A stretch of 64,000 nucleotides of DNA from Pirellulales bacterium (GCA_019636335.1 JAHBXR010000003.1:62001-126000); one strand, 5' to 3'. Positions 53,925-63,778 are shown, counted from the first letter of the stretch. Made by a program: numbers and translations. The notes: generated from the sequence alone by a model not told the origin.

Positions 53925-55538
53925 ATGCAGTCGGAATCAGTTCATCGGTCTGCCGTGTCTTCTGCGCCCCTTGCGCAGACTCTCGTCGTCGTGGCCTTAT
54001 TGCTAGCAGGTAGCATGCTGGTGCGCCTGCCTGGCGTGGCGCGTCCGCTGTTGGGCAACTTTGCCTCGCGGATGACGATTCATGGCATGATCGCGCGGAA
54101 CTGGGCCTTGGACGAGGCCTCGGTCTGGGAACCCACGGTCGACTGTCTCTGCGACGGCAAGCCGGGGCTGCACCTGGTCGAGGTACCGCTGTCCGCCTAC
54201 TTGAGCGGCCTGGCGTGGCGGTGGGGGGGAGGTTCGCTCGACCTCTGGGGACGCCTCACGGCGATCGCCTTTTCGGGCGCGGCCGTGGTGTTGATCTATT
54301 TTCTCGCCCGTCGCTGGCACGGGCCGCGGGTCGCCCTCGTCGCGGCACTGGTCATGGGCTTCTCACCGGCGAGCATCGCCTATGGCCAGGGGTTTCTGCT
54401 CGAACCCTCGATCGTCTTTCTGACGCTGACGATCTTCCTCGCCTTCGACGTCTGGCTCGAGACTCGCCGCGGCTGGTTATGGCTCATTTGGGTCGTGGCT
54501 TTCGCGGCGCTCTTGTTGTCGAAAATCTACATGCTGGTCCTGTTGCTTCCGCTAGGAGGAGCCGTTTGGCGCGCCGCGACGCTCGAGCGACGTCAATCTT
54601 GCTGGTGGAGCGCCGCAGGTGGAGCGCTCTTGGCCACGCTGCCGGCGGTCGTATGGTGTACCTTTGTCTTCGCCACAACGCACCCCGATCATCCCCGCGC
54701 GGGCGAGATTCACTACTCGCTCGCCTATAGTGCGGGGGCGAATCGGTGGCCGCATCCGCTGTTGCTCGAGGGCACTTTCTACGGCAGGGCGATGTTGAAC
54801 CTCGCCACGATGGTGCTGACGCCGATACCGCTCGTGCTGGCCCTCGCCGCCTGCTTTCGCGCGGATTGGAAGCGGCATCTTCCGTGGCTGTTGAGCATGG
54901 CGGCGCTCGTCGTGCTCTTGCCGCGCAAGTTTCACGAGTTGAACTATTACTATCTGGTCGTGTTGCCCCCACTGGCGCTGCTGGTGGGGTTGGGATATGC
55001 GTGGTGCCTCGAACGCTGGCAGCCTCGCCGCGTCTGGGTCGGACTGGCGATGCTCATCACGCTGGCCTGTGCGTTGCGTTATGCGGTGGGACCGGCCTTC
55101 GTGACTCCTGCCGAAGATCGCGGCGTGCTGGCCGCCGCGGCCGAAGTGCAGCGTCTCGCACCACGTGGCGAACCGATCGTGACGATGCACGGCTCGACGA
55201 TCGATCTGCTCTACTATTGTGACCGGCGCGGCTGGGCAGTGCCACCCGAGCACGATTCTCTGACCGAGACGATCGACGATTATCGTCGGCAGGGAGCAAG
55301 ATATCTGGCGCTGGCCGACGTCGACCGTGCCGAGCGAAACGCCGCCTGTCGCCAGTTGCTCGAGACGTTCGAGCTAGTGCGCTCGGGCGACGATTTCCGC
55401 ATCTATCGGATCGACGCCGCGGTAGCCGGCCGACCCAGCGAGGGGACCGCAGCGGTGTCGTGCGACACGTCATCGGGCGTGGAGTTGGCGGAGCGTCGCG
55501 CGAGCAGCAGCAAACCGCAGACGCCCGGCACGAGATAG
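53925..55538 (+). CDS. GT39-like polytopic glycosyltransferase
   Basis: A ~537-residue integral membrane protein with about twelve segments. The segment GMIARNWALDEASVWEPTVDC through GKPGLHLVEVPLSAYLSGLAW is typical of GT39-related enzymes that use polyprenyl-phosphate sugars. A ~140-residue soluble part ends the protein. Its last 136 bases overlap the 3' end of the minus-strand UPF0104-type gene. It opens the plus-strand edge of the glycan cluster. Confidence 0.82.
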   Translation: MQSESVHRSAVSSAPLAQTLVVVALLLAGSMLVRLPGVARPLLGNFASRMTIHGMIARNWALDEASVWEPTVDCLCDGKPGLHLVEVPLSAYLSGLAWRWGGGSLDLWGRLTAIAFSGAAVVLIYFLARRWHGPRVALVAALVMGFSPASIAYGQGFLLEPSIVFLTLTIFLAFDVWLETRRGWLWLIWVVAFAALLLSKIYMLVLLLPLGGAVWRAATLERRQSCWWSAAGGALLATLPAVVWCTFVFATTHPDHPRAGEIHYSLAYSAGANRWPHPLLLEGTFYGRAMLNLATMVLTPIPLVLALAACFRADWKRHLPWLLSMAALVVLLPRKFHELNYYYLVVLPPLALLVGLGYAWCLERWQPRRVWVGLAMLITLACALRYAVGPAFVTPAEDRGVLAAAAEVQRLAPRGEPIVTMHGSTIDLLYYCDRRGWAVPPEHDSLTETIDDYRRQGARYLALADVDRAERNAACRQLLETFELVRSGDDFRIYRIDAAVAGRPSEGTAAVSCDTSSGVELAERRASSSKPQTPGTR

Positions 55539-56344
55539 CGCAGCGCCGTCAGAAGTCCCACCGCTGCCAACGGCGCGGGGTCGGTGACGTCGCGAAACAG
55601 CGCGATCAAGGCGGCATCGCGCGTGCCCACTCCCCACATCGACAGGGGGACGACCCCGGCGAACAACGCGAGCGGAATCCTCGCCGCCGCCACTTCGCTC
55701 GAAACGAAGATGCCCGCCGACCGCAGAAAGAGCTCGATCTGCCAGAGGTGCAAGCACCACAGCGTAAGGCTGCTGGCGGCAATCGCTAACCAGGTACGAC
55801 CGGTCGTCCGTCCGGGTGCGCTTTCGTCCCACGCCATTCCTGCGTTGGACGACGGCAGCAAGCAGGCCGCGGCGATCAAGACGACGACGATGCTCAGCAG
55901 CATCGGCCACGCGAATCCTGACAGACCCAGCGCCAGCACGGCGAGCAACGCGACAACATCAGCGGCTTTCTCGGTGACGACCAGTCGCGGGCCGACCCAG
56001 GCGGGGCGCGCCGCGTCGCTCGGCAGCATGGCGCTCTTCGAAAAATCTCCCAGCTTCGATGGCAGCGCCAGGTTGGCCGCCGCGGCCAGGAGCGTCTGAC
56101 GAACTCCCTGGAGGACGGAAATCTTCGTCCAACGAACGACGACGCTTCGCCAGCGGATGGCCGAAACGACCGTTTGCGGCACGAAGAGCAACATCGCCGA
56201 CAGCAGATAGCCGGGCGAGAGACGGGCCAGCGTGGCCACGACGCGCGGCCAATCGGCTGCCCAGTAGAGACTGGCCGCCAGCACCACGGTCAGCGCCAGC
56301 CGCACGGCACGCGACTTCAGGAGCGTTTTGCACTGGGCCCACAT
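55403..56344 (-). CDS. UPF0104/lysylphosphatidylglycerol-synthase-TM-like membrane protein
   Basis: A 313-residue protein with about eight hydrophobic segments. VVSAIRWRSVVVRW, LPSKLGDFSKSAML and LVVTEKAADVVALL match the flippase-like UPF0104 family, which shares its fold with the membrane part of MprF and may move lipids or lipid-linked sugars. Its ATG shares one base with the upstream stop (TGATG), so it is coupled to the toroid gene. The last 136 bases overlap the plus-strand GT39 gene tail to tail. Confidence 0.85.
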   Translation of the reverse strand: MWAQCKTLLKSRAVRLALTVVLAASLYWAADWPRVVATLARLSPGYLLSAMLLFVPQTVVSAIRWRSVVVRWTKISVLQGVRQTLLAAAANLALPSKLGDFSKSAMLPSDAARPAWVGPRLVVTEKAADVVALLAVLALGLSGFAWPMLLSIVVVLIAAACLLPSSNAGMAWDESAPGRTTGRTWLAIAASSLTLWCLHLWQIELFLRSAGIFVSSEVAAARIPLALFAGVVPLSMWGVGTRDAALIALFRDVTDPAPLAAVGLLTALRYLVPGVCGLLLLARRSANSTPDDVSHDTAAVPSLGRPATAASIR

Positions 56345-58044
56345 CAGAGGAACTCTCGCTGGATCGTGACGCGCCTTGTCCGGTTCAGTTCGTCGACGTA
56401 GGTCGATAAATCGATCCAGGGACACAAAACATCGTCGTGATAGATGTTCGTCGCGGCGACGTACGCCGATTGATGATCGCTGCCGATCGAGAGTCGCCGC
56501 ACCGTAAGACGACGATCGACGATCTCGAGTGTGTCCGTCACGCGCAACGAAGGGCCGTCGTTCGATTCGACCGCCGCCAGCTCGATGCGCCGCGTGTGAT
56601 GGACCGGACAGCGTTTCTTGCCCGTGATGAGTCGCCGCTGAAGCAGCCGCCGCACCAACTCGCGGCACCAGCGTCCGGCGAACGCCATGCCGACATGAAA
56701 GATTGCCTGTTTCGTGGGGGTGGCCGTTTCGTGTCGCGCCCAAGTGAGTGCCTGGCGGATGTCGAGCACCCCTTCGCCGCGCCAGGCAACGTCTCGCGCA
56801 AGATCGTGCTGTTGCGAAACCGCCACGCGGCCGTCGCTGAACTCGACGACCAGTCCGCTATCGACTACAGGCGTCGCCCCGCCTGCAAAGTGCTTGAAGC
56901 TGCCGCCGCGTGCCGCCGAGACGATCGTCGTGCGTTGCGCGCGGCGCGCGATGAGCATGCGGCAGCCTGGCAGATAGCGATCCGTGTCTTGTGAAGTGTC
57001 TTCGGGGCGCGCCGGTCGCGTTGACGACCAGTCTTCGTAGGCCTCGACGAGATTGGCCAGGCGATGGGCGATCAAGCGATCGTCGTCGAACGATGCCTCC
57101 CGATCTCGTGCCAGGCTGCCGAGGAACGCATCGGCCAGATCCGCCGCATCCGCCTGACCGCCGGAGAGCAATTCCATGCCGTGGGGATAGAAATGGTACG
57201 TGCCGCGAGAGCCGTATTCGCCGCCGTAGCCGCCATCGGGATGGAGAAACAGTCGCGCGAACTTCACCGCGCGACGCAGTGGTTCGTCGAGCCAGGGGGC
57301 GGGGGTCAAACGCTGGTACTTGGCCAGGCAGTCGATCGTGACGGTTTGGTAGCCGGGATCGGCGCCGCCGTATTCCTCGAACCAGCCTTCGTCCGTTTGC
57401 CACGCGAGCAAACGCCGCAGCCGCTCTTCGGCGGCGTCGTGCCATTCCTGGCAGTCCAGAACGCGCCCCGTCCGTGCGAGCGCCAGCGCTGCCAGGGCGT
57501 GGTGATTGCTCAAACGTCCCGATTCATCGTGCGCGGCGATCCATTGCGCGCGCCGCGCGAACGCTCGCCGCAACTCGGCGTCGTCGAGTTGCAGGACTTC
57601 GTACGCGCGCGTCGCCGCCTGCAGCGAGAAGACCGCCGCCCCCAGGGCCCGCTCGTAGGGATAATAGTCGTCGCACGAGCCGTCGGCATGACTGTACCGC
57701 GCCGAAAAGCGCAGGGCCGCGATGGCTAGCTCGCGCACGCGCGGAGCGCCGAACCAGCGGTTGTCGGGGAGTGGCGTCGTAAAGGCGAGCGCCAAGGCGA
57801 GCGCCCCCTCTTGATACATCTCCGAGGGAAACGCCGCCGTGCGATAGTGCCAGAACTGGCGATCGAGGCAACCGTACGTCGCGTGGTAAGGATTGCGATC
57901 GATCGCGCCGAGTAAACGTGGCAGACGTACGAGCGCCGCGCGCGCATACCAAAATCGCTGCGCGGGATCGCGCGCGACACGATCGTGGGCCGGCCGCGCG
58001 GCGGCGGTGAAGAGCGGAGAGGCTGCTGCCGAAGAAGGCGTCAT
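56344..58044 (-). CDS. alpha/alpha-toroid protein, heparinase II/III-like
   Basis: A 566-residue protein with no signal peptide. The first ~350 residues are helical with periodic motifs (ALALALAFTTPLPDNRWFGAP, HADGSCDDYYPYERALGAA, SNHHALAALALARTGRVL, YGSRGTYHFYPHGMELL) that resemble the toroid domain of polysaccharide lyases, and the last ~170 are beta-rich like the sandwich of that class. Heparinase II/III is my best comparison, but catalytic residues are not assured. It is 22 bases after the GT2 gene and coupled to the UPF0104-type gene, so it is likely to act in glycan assembly. Confidence 0.65.
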   Translation of the reverse strand: MTPSSAAASPLFTAAARPAHDRVARDPAQRFWYARAALVRLPRLLGAIDRNPYHATYGCLDRQFWHYRTAAFPSEMYQEGALALALAFTTPLPDNRWFGAPRVRELAIAALRFSARYSHADGSCDDYYPYERALGAAVFSLQAATRAYEVLQLDDAELRRAFARRAQWIAAHDESGRLSNHHALAALALARTGRVLDCQEWHDAAEERLRRLLAWQTDEGWFEEYGGADPGYQTVTIDCLAKYQRLTPAPWLDEPLRRAVKFARLFLHPDGGYGGEYGSRGTYHFYPHGMELLSGGQADAADLADAFLGSLARDREASFDDDRLIAHRLANLVEAYEDWSSTRPARPEDTSQDTDRYLPGCRMLIARRAQRTTIVSAARGGSFKHFAGGATPVVDSGLVVEFSDGRVAVSQQHDLARDVAWRGEGVLDIRQALTWARHETATPTKQAIFHVGMAFAGRWCRELVRRLLQRRLITGKKRCPVHHTRRIELAAVESNDGPSLRVTDTLEIVDRRLTVRRLSIGSDHQSAYVAATNIYHDDVLCPWIDLSTYVDELNRTRRVTIQREFL

Positions 58045-58066
58045 CGATCGAGCAGCCCCTTTCGCG

Positions 58067-59011
58067 TCAGGTACGGGGACGATGCGCCGCCACCACCTCG
58101 GCCAGCAGACCCGCGACGAAGGTCATCAGGCCGCAGCCCAACAGCACGAGCGAAGCTTCGTCTGTGCGCGCGCCAGGCTGCCAGTCGAGCAACATCCGCG
58201 CGGCGCCGGTGGCCGCCATCAGGCCGGCCAAAGGCAGAAAGATCTTCATCGGTCGGAAATACAATGCCATGCGCAGCACGGTCAGCACGTAGCGGTACGT
58301 GTCGCGCAGCGGATGGAATTTGCTGCGCCCGATGCGGGGGCGGTATTCCGTGGGCACATACTTCACCGAGTACCCGTTGGTGAGGAACGTGAGCGTCATG
58401 GTCGTGACGCAACTGAATCCGTCGGGCACGATCCACAGCCAGGGGAGCATCGCCTCGCGCTTGAAGGCCTTGAGGCCCGTGTTCAGGTCGGGGATCTCGC
58501 GGCCCGTCAACCGGCAGGCCAGGCGACGAATAAGCCACTTCACCGGCCCGCGCAGCCACGGCCACGTGCCCGCTTCGCACGTGCGGGCGCCGTTCACCTG
58601 GTCGTATTCGGGAAAATGCTCGAGCAGCCGGTTGATGCTCGCCGCCGGATAGGTGCCGTCGGCGTCGAGCATGACGACGATCTCGCCCTGCGCGGCGCGA
58701 ATCCCCTGCTTGCGCGCTCCTCCGGCGCCACGACGCTCGGTCGAACGCAACACGCGCACCGGACACATCCAGCAATCGACGGCAAACTGTTCGGCCAGCT
58801 CCGCGGTACGATCGGTCGAGGCATCGTCGACGACGAGGATCTCGTATTGAAAGTTGAGCTCGACGAGCGCCTCGGTAATCTCGCGCAAGACGCCGACGAT
58901 GGCCCGTTCTTCATTGAACGCGGGCAATACTACGCTGACGCGGAAGCCGGCCTGCGGGGGCGCGACCGGCGCCTGTACGATCTCGGCTCGTAGACCTTCC
59001 ATGGTCGACAT
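58067..59011 (-). CDS. DPM1-like GT2 glycosyltransferase
   Basis: A ~314-residue enzyme of GT2 type that would transfer a sugar to polyprenyl phosphate. It has VSVVLPAFNEE at the start, VVDDASTDRT, the donor-binding DADGTYP, and two C-terminal membrane segments (~250-305). Such enzymes feed the GT39-like transferases in the same cluster. Starts at 59011 and 59002 are both possible. It lies 140 bases after the polytopic glycosyltransferase gene. Confidence 0.9.
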   Translation of the reverse strand: MSTMEGLRAEIVQAPVAPPQAGFRVSVVLPAFNEERAIVGVLREITEALVELNFQYEILVVDDASTDRTAELAEQFAVDCWMCPVRVLRSTERRGAGGARKQGIRAAQGEIVVMLDADGTYPAASINRLLEHFPEYDQVNGARTCEAGTWPWLRGPVKWLIRRLACRLTGREIPDLNTGLKAFKREAMLPWLWIVPDGFSCVTTMTLTFLTNGYSVKYVPTEYRPRIGRSKFHPLRDTYRYVLTVLRMALYFRPMKIFLPLAGLMAATGAARMLLDWQPGARTDEASLVLLGCGLMTFVAGLLAEVVAAHRPRT

Positions 59012-59151
59012 CCGCGCTCGGGAGGGAACACACGGCAAGCGCGTGCCAGCCCGGGTGCTAGCACGTCGCGGCGGGTTTTATAACCGCCAAGGGAAGGCGC
59101 GACCAACCCCAGTTCCATACGGATTGCTGGCAGCGCGATGCTAGCGTCGCG

Positions 59152-61083
59152 TTAGCGCAGCAGGTAGAGCTGATAGCGCCGCCGGGCGCCGTCGGTGTCG
59201 AGAAAGCCATAGTTGGCTAGACGGGCCAGTGAACGTCCCGCCGGCTGCGAATCAGTCCCGGCGAGGAGTCGCGCCAGCGTCGGCTCGTAGTGAATTCCCG
59301 TGTTCGTTTCGTTGCTCGCCACGAGCACGTGCGTGAAGCCGCGCCGGCGCAACTCGTGCGCCAGGGCATCCGGATCCGTCCGCTCGGTCAGACTCCGATC
59401 GTAGGCGGTCTCGCGCCGGTAGATGCTTTCGCGCGTCACCGGGCAGTTGAAATAGAAACCGCGATAGTCCTGGCTCAAGACGTGGGCCCCGCGCGGCAAC
59501 AGGTGGTTGACCACGAACGCGGCCTCATAAGTCGGTTCCATTCGTAGCAGGAAGGCTTCGCGCGACTCGAGCCCCACGGCCACGGCGAACTTGTCTCGGG
59601 CGCGATAGAGGGGCCAAACCGCGCCCAGCAGCAACATGAAAGTCAAGACGCCGCCGGCAACGGCTCGCGGCGGCTGCGGCAGTCGTGGCAGCTCCATCCA
59701 CAACCACACGGCGGCGACCAGGAACAATGGCACCGCCGGGTAGAGAAAGCGCACGTTCTGTCGCAGCAGAAACCACAACAGGCCGTAGACGCCGGCGATC
59801 GCCAAGAGGGACGTCAGGCCACGCAACCGACGCACGAAGATCAGGCACGGCAGCATGGCCAGCAGCAGCGGACCTAGTTCATGACCACGACCGCCGAAGC
59901 GGTCGGGATGGAATGTCACCAGCAACGGCGCCGCGACGAAGGACCAGGGAGTTCGCGACAGCGGTGTCTTATCGGCTCCCGTCACATACTCCGCTCCGTC
60001 GAAGGTCATTACCGTTCCCAAAAAGGGATAAACCGGATTGCCCCGCAGCCAGTAAGCTCGGGCGTACCACGCGCCAGCCACGCAGATGGCGGCGGCGAGC
60101 GTGAGGCACGCGCCGCTGAGATACTCGCGTCGGCGATCGGTCTGCCGGTAGAGTCGATATCCCCACTCGGCAGCGACCGCCAGGGCGAAAAGCATCGCGA
60201 CGTACTTGGTCGACATTGCTGCGCCGAACATCAGTCCAGCCAGGACATAGAGACGCGTTCGTTGCCGCGGGGAAAGGCCGTCGTCGCTCGGATCGCTGGC
60301 GGCACGCCAGGCGACGAGCGAAAGGGTCGTCAGCGCAGCCAGGGCAATATCGTTCAGCGGCGCCGTCATTTGATTGGTGACGCCTGGGATGAGCAGCGCC
60401 GCGGCGCCTGCCATCCATGCCCAGTCGTGCCCCAGAATGGGACGGGCCAGCAGGACCGTGGCCCCGGCAAAGAGCAGACCGAGCACCCAATGAAACAATT
60501 GGGCGGACACGCCCCCCTCGAGCGCGAGCCCCCAGGCGTACCACATCTCGACGAGGAGTGGATAGGTGGCGTTGTCGTTGTAAGGAACGTCGACGATGGC
60601 GTGCTCGGCCAGAAATTGCTTCGGCAGATCGAGGTGGTAGCACAGCGCATCGCCGGCCGTCGGGGGCGCGCAGGCCGAAATGAACGACGCTCCCACGGCG
60701 ATCAAGGCAAGCAGGCCCACGCCGCACAAGCACCACGGCGCCGGCGGCGGACAAGGCGAAAGGTTCGATTCGGCAGATGCCTGTTCCTCGCGCGCCAGGT
60801 GGCGAGTGCGCCAGGTCGCCAGGAGGCCAAACGCCTCGCCGGTTCCCCAGCAGGCGGCGACGGCCGTGAGGATGGCAATCGCCGTGCGATAGAGCATGCC
60901 CGCCAATCCCAGTCCCGTGAGCAGCATGCCCCAGGCGAGCAATCCCAGGCCCATGCTCCAGACAAGCGTGGCAAAGATGTCGTCGCGTTCGATTCCTAGC
61001 CAGCGCGCCAAGGGCCGGCCGACGGCCAACGTGGCCGCGAAGAGGGCGATCCAGACGATCCAGGTGGCCAGAAGTTCGAGCAT
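59152..61083 (-). CDS. large polytopic GT39/PMT-like membrane glycosyltransferase
   Basis: A 643-residue membrane protein with about thirteen hydrophobic segments. The first large loop (ISACAPPTAGDALCYHLDLPKQFLAEHAIVDVPYN in part, with GDALCYHLDLP at the usual Asp position) and the LLVEMWYAWGLALEGG segment resemble GT-C enzymes. The C-terminal ~110 residues form a soluble domain. It follows the single-span mini-protein gene by 43 bases. Acceptor unknown. Confidence 0.72.
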   Translation of the reverse strand: MLELLATWIVWIALFAATLAVGRPLARWLGIERDDIFATLVWSMGLGLLAWGMLLTGLGLAGMLYRTAIAILTAVAACWGTGEAFGLLATWRTRHLAREEQASAESNLSPCPPPAPWCLCGVGLLALIAVGASFISACAPPTAGDALCYHLDLPKQFLAEHAIVDVPYNDNATYPLLVEMWYAWGLALEGGVSAQLFHWVLGLLFAGATVLLARPILGHDWAWMAGAAALLIPGVTNQMTAPLNDIALAALTTLSLVAWRAASDPSDDGLSPRQRTRLYVLAGLMFGAAMSTKYVAMLFALAVAAEWGYRLYRQTDRRREYLSGACLTLAAAICVAGAWYARAYWLRGNPVYPFLGTVMTFDGAEYVTGADKTPLSRTPWSFVAAPLLVTFHPDRFGGRGHELGPLLLAMLPCLIFVRRLRGLTSLLAIAGVYGLLWFLLRQNVRFLYPAVPLFLVAAVWLWMELPRLPQPPRAVAGGVLTFMLLLGAVWPLYRARDKFAVAVGLESREAFLLRMEPTYEAAFVVNHLLPRGAHVLSQDYRGFYFNCPVTRESIYRRETAYDRSLTERTDPDALAHELRRRGFTHVLVASNETNTGIHYEPTLARLLAGTDSQPAGRSLARLANYGFLDTDGARRRYQLYLLR

Positions 61084-61126
61084 GACAGGTTCTGTCGGGT
61101 TGGAGACAGTGCGAACGGCGGACGGC

Positions 61127-61345
61127 TCAGAAGAGTCGAGGGCCGATGAGCGTTGCGACGTAGGTCAACGCGATCCCCGCCATCCAGGCGGCAATCGCCC
61201 AGGCCTTCCAGTGGGAGACGAGCCGTGGGGTGGCGGGCATCTCTTGCCCGCGCAAGAGCGCCGCGGCGATCGCGCGTCGTGCTTCGACAAACGAACGACG
61301 TTTGGGCGACTGGCGAGTTTCGGTGGGGCGCAAGGGGGCGATCAT
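61127..61345 (-). CDS. 72-residue single-span membrane protein in the glycan operon
   Basis: A 72-residue protein: a basic cytoplasmic part (MIAPLRPTETRQSPKRRSF at the start) and one membrane helix near the end (AWAIAAWMAGIALTYVATLIG). Its ATG overlaps the GT9 stop by ATGA, and GGAGGAG lies eight bases upstream, so it is a real coupled gene. I do not recognise it; a small scaffold or accessory subunit is inference. Confidence 0.75.
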   Translation of the reverse strand: MIAPLRPTETRQSPKRRSFVEARRAIAAALLRGQEMPATPRLVSHWKAWAIAAWMAGIALTYVATLIGPRLF

Positions 61346-62637
61346 GCAATGCTCCTCCAGGAGTCGCGACGCGGCTGGCTGCGCTCGAGGCGATTGCGGA
61401 AGTCGGCAAAGGCGAGCATCGGCTCGTCGAGCATCTCGGCCACCGCTTGCAGCACGGCGTCCGGATCGAGTCCGCGCATGCAGGGATGATCGGCCAGGGG
61501 GCACGTCGTGGCATGGCACGGGGAGCAAGAAACCGGTTCGCGCAAGATCGCCACGCGGCCGCTGCGCGGCCGCCACTGCTCAACGTCGTTCGTGCCGCTG
61601 AAGAGAACCACCACCGGCGTGCGTTGCGCTGCCGCGAGATGGGCAGGTCCCGAGTCGGCCCCCACGACGATATCCGCCCGGCCGCATAGCGCGGCCAATT
61701 CCGCGAGGTCGAGTTGCCCCGTCCAGTCACGCACGTACTGGCTGCCAAAACCGCCGACAATCTCTTGCGCCGCGGCTTGATCCGCGGCGGAACCGACGAG
61801 AATCACTTCGCCCAGTTCGCGCGAAACGAGCGAACAGACCAGCGAACGCCAGCGATCGATCGGCCAGCGTTTGGCCTGCGTGCCGGCGCCGAGGTGCAGC
61901 ACGATCAAGCGCCGCTTCGCATCGTAACCGGCGTTGCGCAAGCGCCAGTCGATTGCCGAGCCGATCGCCACGCTGGGAGACCAGGAAGGGAAAAAGTTCT
62001 CTCGATCGACCACGACGCCGAGCAACTCGAGCAACGCGGCGCGCGAATGCAACTCCGCGCGACCAGGCACGTACGGCGGGCTCGCCGTGAGCATGAATCC
62101 ACCGCCACCGGCGTCCCAGCCCAGCCGCTGGCGTGCGCCCGTGAGCGCGATCAGCAGGGCCATCGGCAGTTCGCCACGCACGTCGATCGCCAGGTCGAAC
62201 TTGCGACGCCGCAGCTTCCAACCCCACCACAGCGTCGAGACCATCCACAGACCGGCCAGCCGGCGATGAAAACGGTTCACCCCCGACACGTGTACCTGGG
62301 TTACCTCGGGCACGCCGCGAAAGACCTCGGCGCCGCGCGGTCCACAGAGAACTTCGATCGAAGCATGCGGAAACTGCCGACGCAGCGGGGCGAACATGGC
62401 CGTCGTGATGACCGCATCGCCCAAGTGGTCGAGTTGCACCAGCAGCATGGAGCGAACCTGCGCGGGATCGGGGGGGGACGATTCCGCCGTGCGAGATCCC
62501 AGCCGAGCGTTGCCCCCACCAAGCAAACGCATGACGATCAGTCCGAGCGTGTCGATGGCACGAAGCAGCACGTGCCAACGTCGGCGGACGTAGCGATACT
62601 CGAGGGTCTGCGGGTCAAACGAGCGTTCGGTACGCAT
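61342..62637 (-). CDS. GT9 heptosyltransferase-like glycosyltransferase
   Basis: A 431-residue GT-B enzyme of the ADP-heptose:LPS heptosyltransferase family. Motifs include VQLDHLGDAVITTAMFAPLRRQFP at the N-terminal domain, LHLGAGTQAKRWP and GADSGPAHLAAA, the signature of the donor site. The extra ~60 residues at the start are unusual for the family and rich in Arg. The start at 62637 overlaps the GT4 gene stop (62615) by 23 bases. It suggests core-like lipid glycosylation. Confidence 0.9.
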   Translation of the reverse strand: MRTERSFDPQTLEYRYVRRRWHVLLRAIDTLGLIVMRLLGGGNARLGSRTAESSPPDPAQVRSMLLVQLDHLGDAVITTAMFAPLRRQFPHASIEVLCGPRGAEVFRGVPEVTQVHVSGVNRFHRRLAGLWMVSTLWWGWKLRRRKFDLAIDVRGELPMALLIALTGARQRLGWDAGGGGFMLTASPPYVPGRAELHSRAALLELLGVVVDRENFFPSWSPSVAIGSAIDWRLRNAGYDAKRRLIVLHLGAGTQAKRWPIDRWRSLVCSLVSRELGEVILVGSAADQAAAQEIVGGFGSQYVRDWTGQLDLAELAALCGRADIVVGADSGPAHLAAAQRTPVVVLFSGTNDVEQWRPRSGRVAILREPVSCSPCHATTCPLADHPCMRGLDPDAVLQAVAEMLDEPMLAFADFRNRLERSQPRRDSWRSIA

Positions 62638-63778
62638 CGCGCGTCGCGGCCGCGGCCGCCCTCCAGGTGTAGCGTTCGCGCACGAGTCGCGCCAGTTGTG
62701 GGTTGCGCGGCGAATCGAATGCCGCCAGCACGGCGTGGCGAATCGACTGACGATTGGCCGGCGAAGCGTAGGTGGCCAACTCGCCGAAGTATTCACGTGT
62801 CGGACCGCGGTCGGTCAGCGCCAAAGGCACGCCCGACATGCCGGCTTCGAGCGCGACCAGGCCCGGCGTTTCGAACCAACTGGTCAGTGCGAGACAACGA
62901 CACGCGGCATAAGCGCCGGCAAGCCGGGGATCGTCGTGGGCGAGTCGCGGCACGAACTGCACCAGGTTGCCCGCCGCGCGGCGACAGGCCTCGAAATAGC
63001 GCTCGTGTCCTGGCACGGGATCTCCCAGCACGACGATCGGCACCGCCGCGCCGCGCATCGCACGCAAGAAACCGAGTTGGTTTTTGCGGGGCTCGATACG
63101 TCCGGCATAGAGCACGAAGTCGCGCACCTGAGCCAGCTCGTGGAACGTGGCGGCATCGGCCGCGGCAAACCGGGGAGAGGCCCCGTTCGGCACGATCCGG
63201 ATACGTTCCTCGGGGACGTCGTATTGCTCGGCAAGCTGCGCGGCTTCGGCTTGCGAGTTCGGCAGCAGCAGGTCGACCGCCTCGTAGAGATCGCGCCGCC
63301 AGTGAGACAGCCATGGTAAGGCACGTCGTCCGGCGACCTTGGCACAGTTCCAGGTGCGACGCGCGAGCGACTCGCCCGAGTGCCAGCGGCTGGCCACATC
63401 GAACCAGGCGATGGTCGACAAGACGGTCGTCACGCCGCGGCGTTGGGCCTGTTCGACCGTGACGAGATGTTCCGGCAGACTGCCGAACAGGTGTAGCACG
63501 TCTCCCGCCGCGAGCTCGTCTTCCCAGGGGCGCCACAGCCGGGCCGCTACCCCGAGTTCTTGCAGCGCCTGCGCGGTGGCCGCCATTTGCGTTTCGCCCC
63601 CGCCGGGAGCAAGCATCGCGGCGGCCCCGCCCGCTAGAAAGACTCGCTGTGATCGCTTTACGAGGCCCACCTCGCCGGACATGCCCGCGCGCAAAAGTTG
63701 CGTCATCTCGCCTGCCCGGCGCCGACGACGTTGGCTGACGTCGAGCCCGCGTGGGCCGCGTCTCAGTTTGACGTTCAT
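62615..63778 (-). CDS. GT4-family glycosyltransferase
   Basis: A 387-residue GT-B glycosyltransferase. VFLAGGAAAMLAPGGGETQMAATAQALQELG is the glycine-rich N-terminal donor-acceptor region (shown in parts), and the donor E-x7-E is ETPGLVALE. GRIEPRKNQLGFLRAM links the two domains. The first ~35 residues are strongly basic. AAGGAAGCAGGGAAG upstream supports 63778. It overlaps the GT9 gene by 23 bases. Confidence 0.88.
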   Translation of the reverse strand: MNVKLRRGPRGLDVSQRRRRRAGEMTQLLRAGMSGEVGLVKRSQRVFLAGGAAAMLAPGGGETQMAATAQALQELGVAARLWRPWEDELAAGDVLHLFGSLPEHLVTVEQAQRRGVTTVLSTIAWFDVASRWHSGESLARRTWNCAKVAGRRALPWLSHWRRDLYEAVDLLLPNSQAEAAQLAEQYDVPEERIRIVPNGASPRFAAADAATFHELAQVRDFVLYAGRIEPRKNQLGFLRAMRGAAVPIVVLGDPVPGHERYFEACRRAAGNLVQFVPRLAHDDPRLAGAYAACRCLALTSWFETPGLVALEAGMSGVPLALTDRGPTREYFGELATYASPANRQSIRHAVLAAFDSPRNPQLARLVRERYTWRAAAAATRDAYRTLV

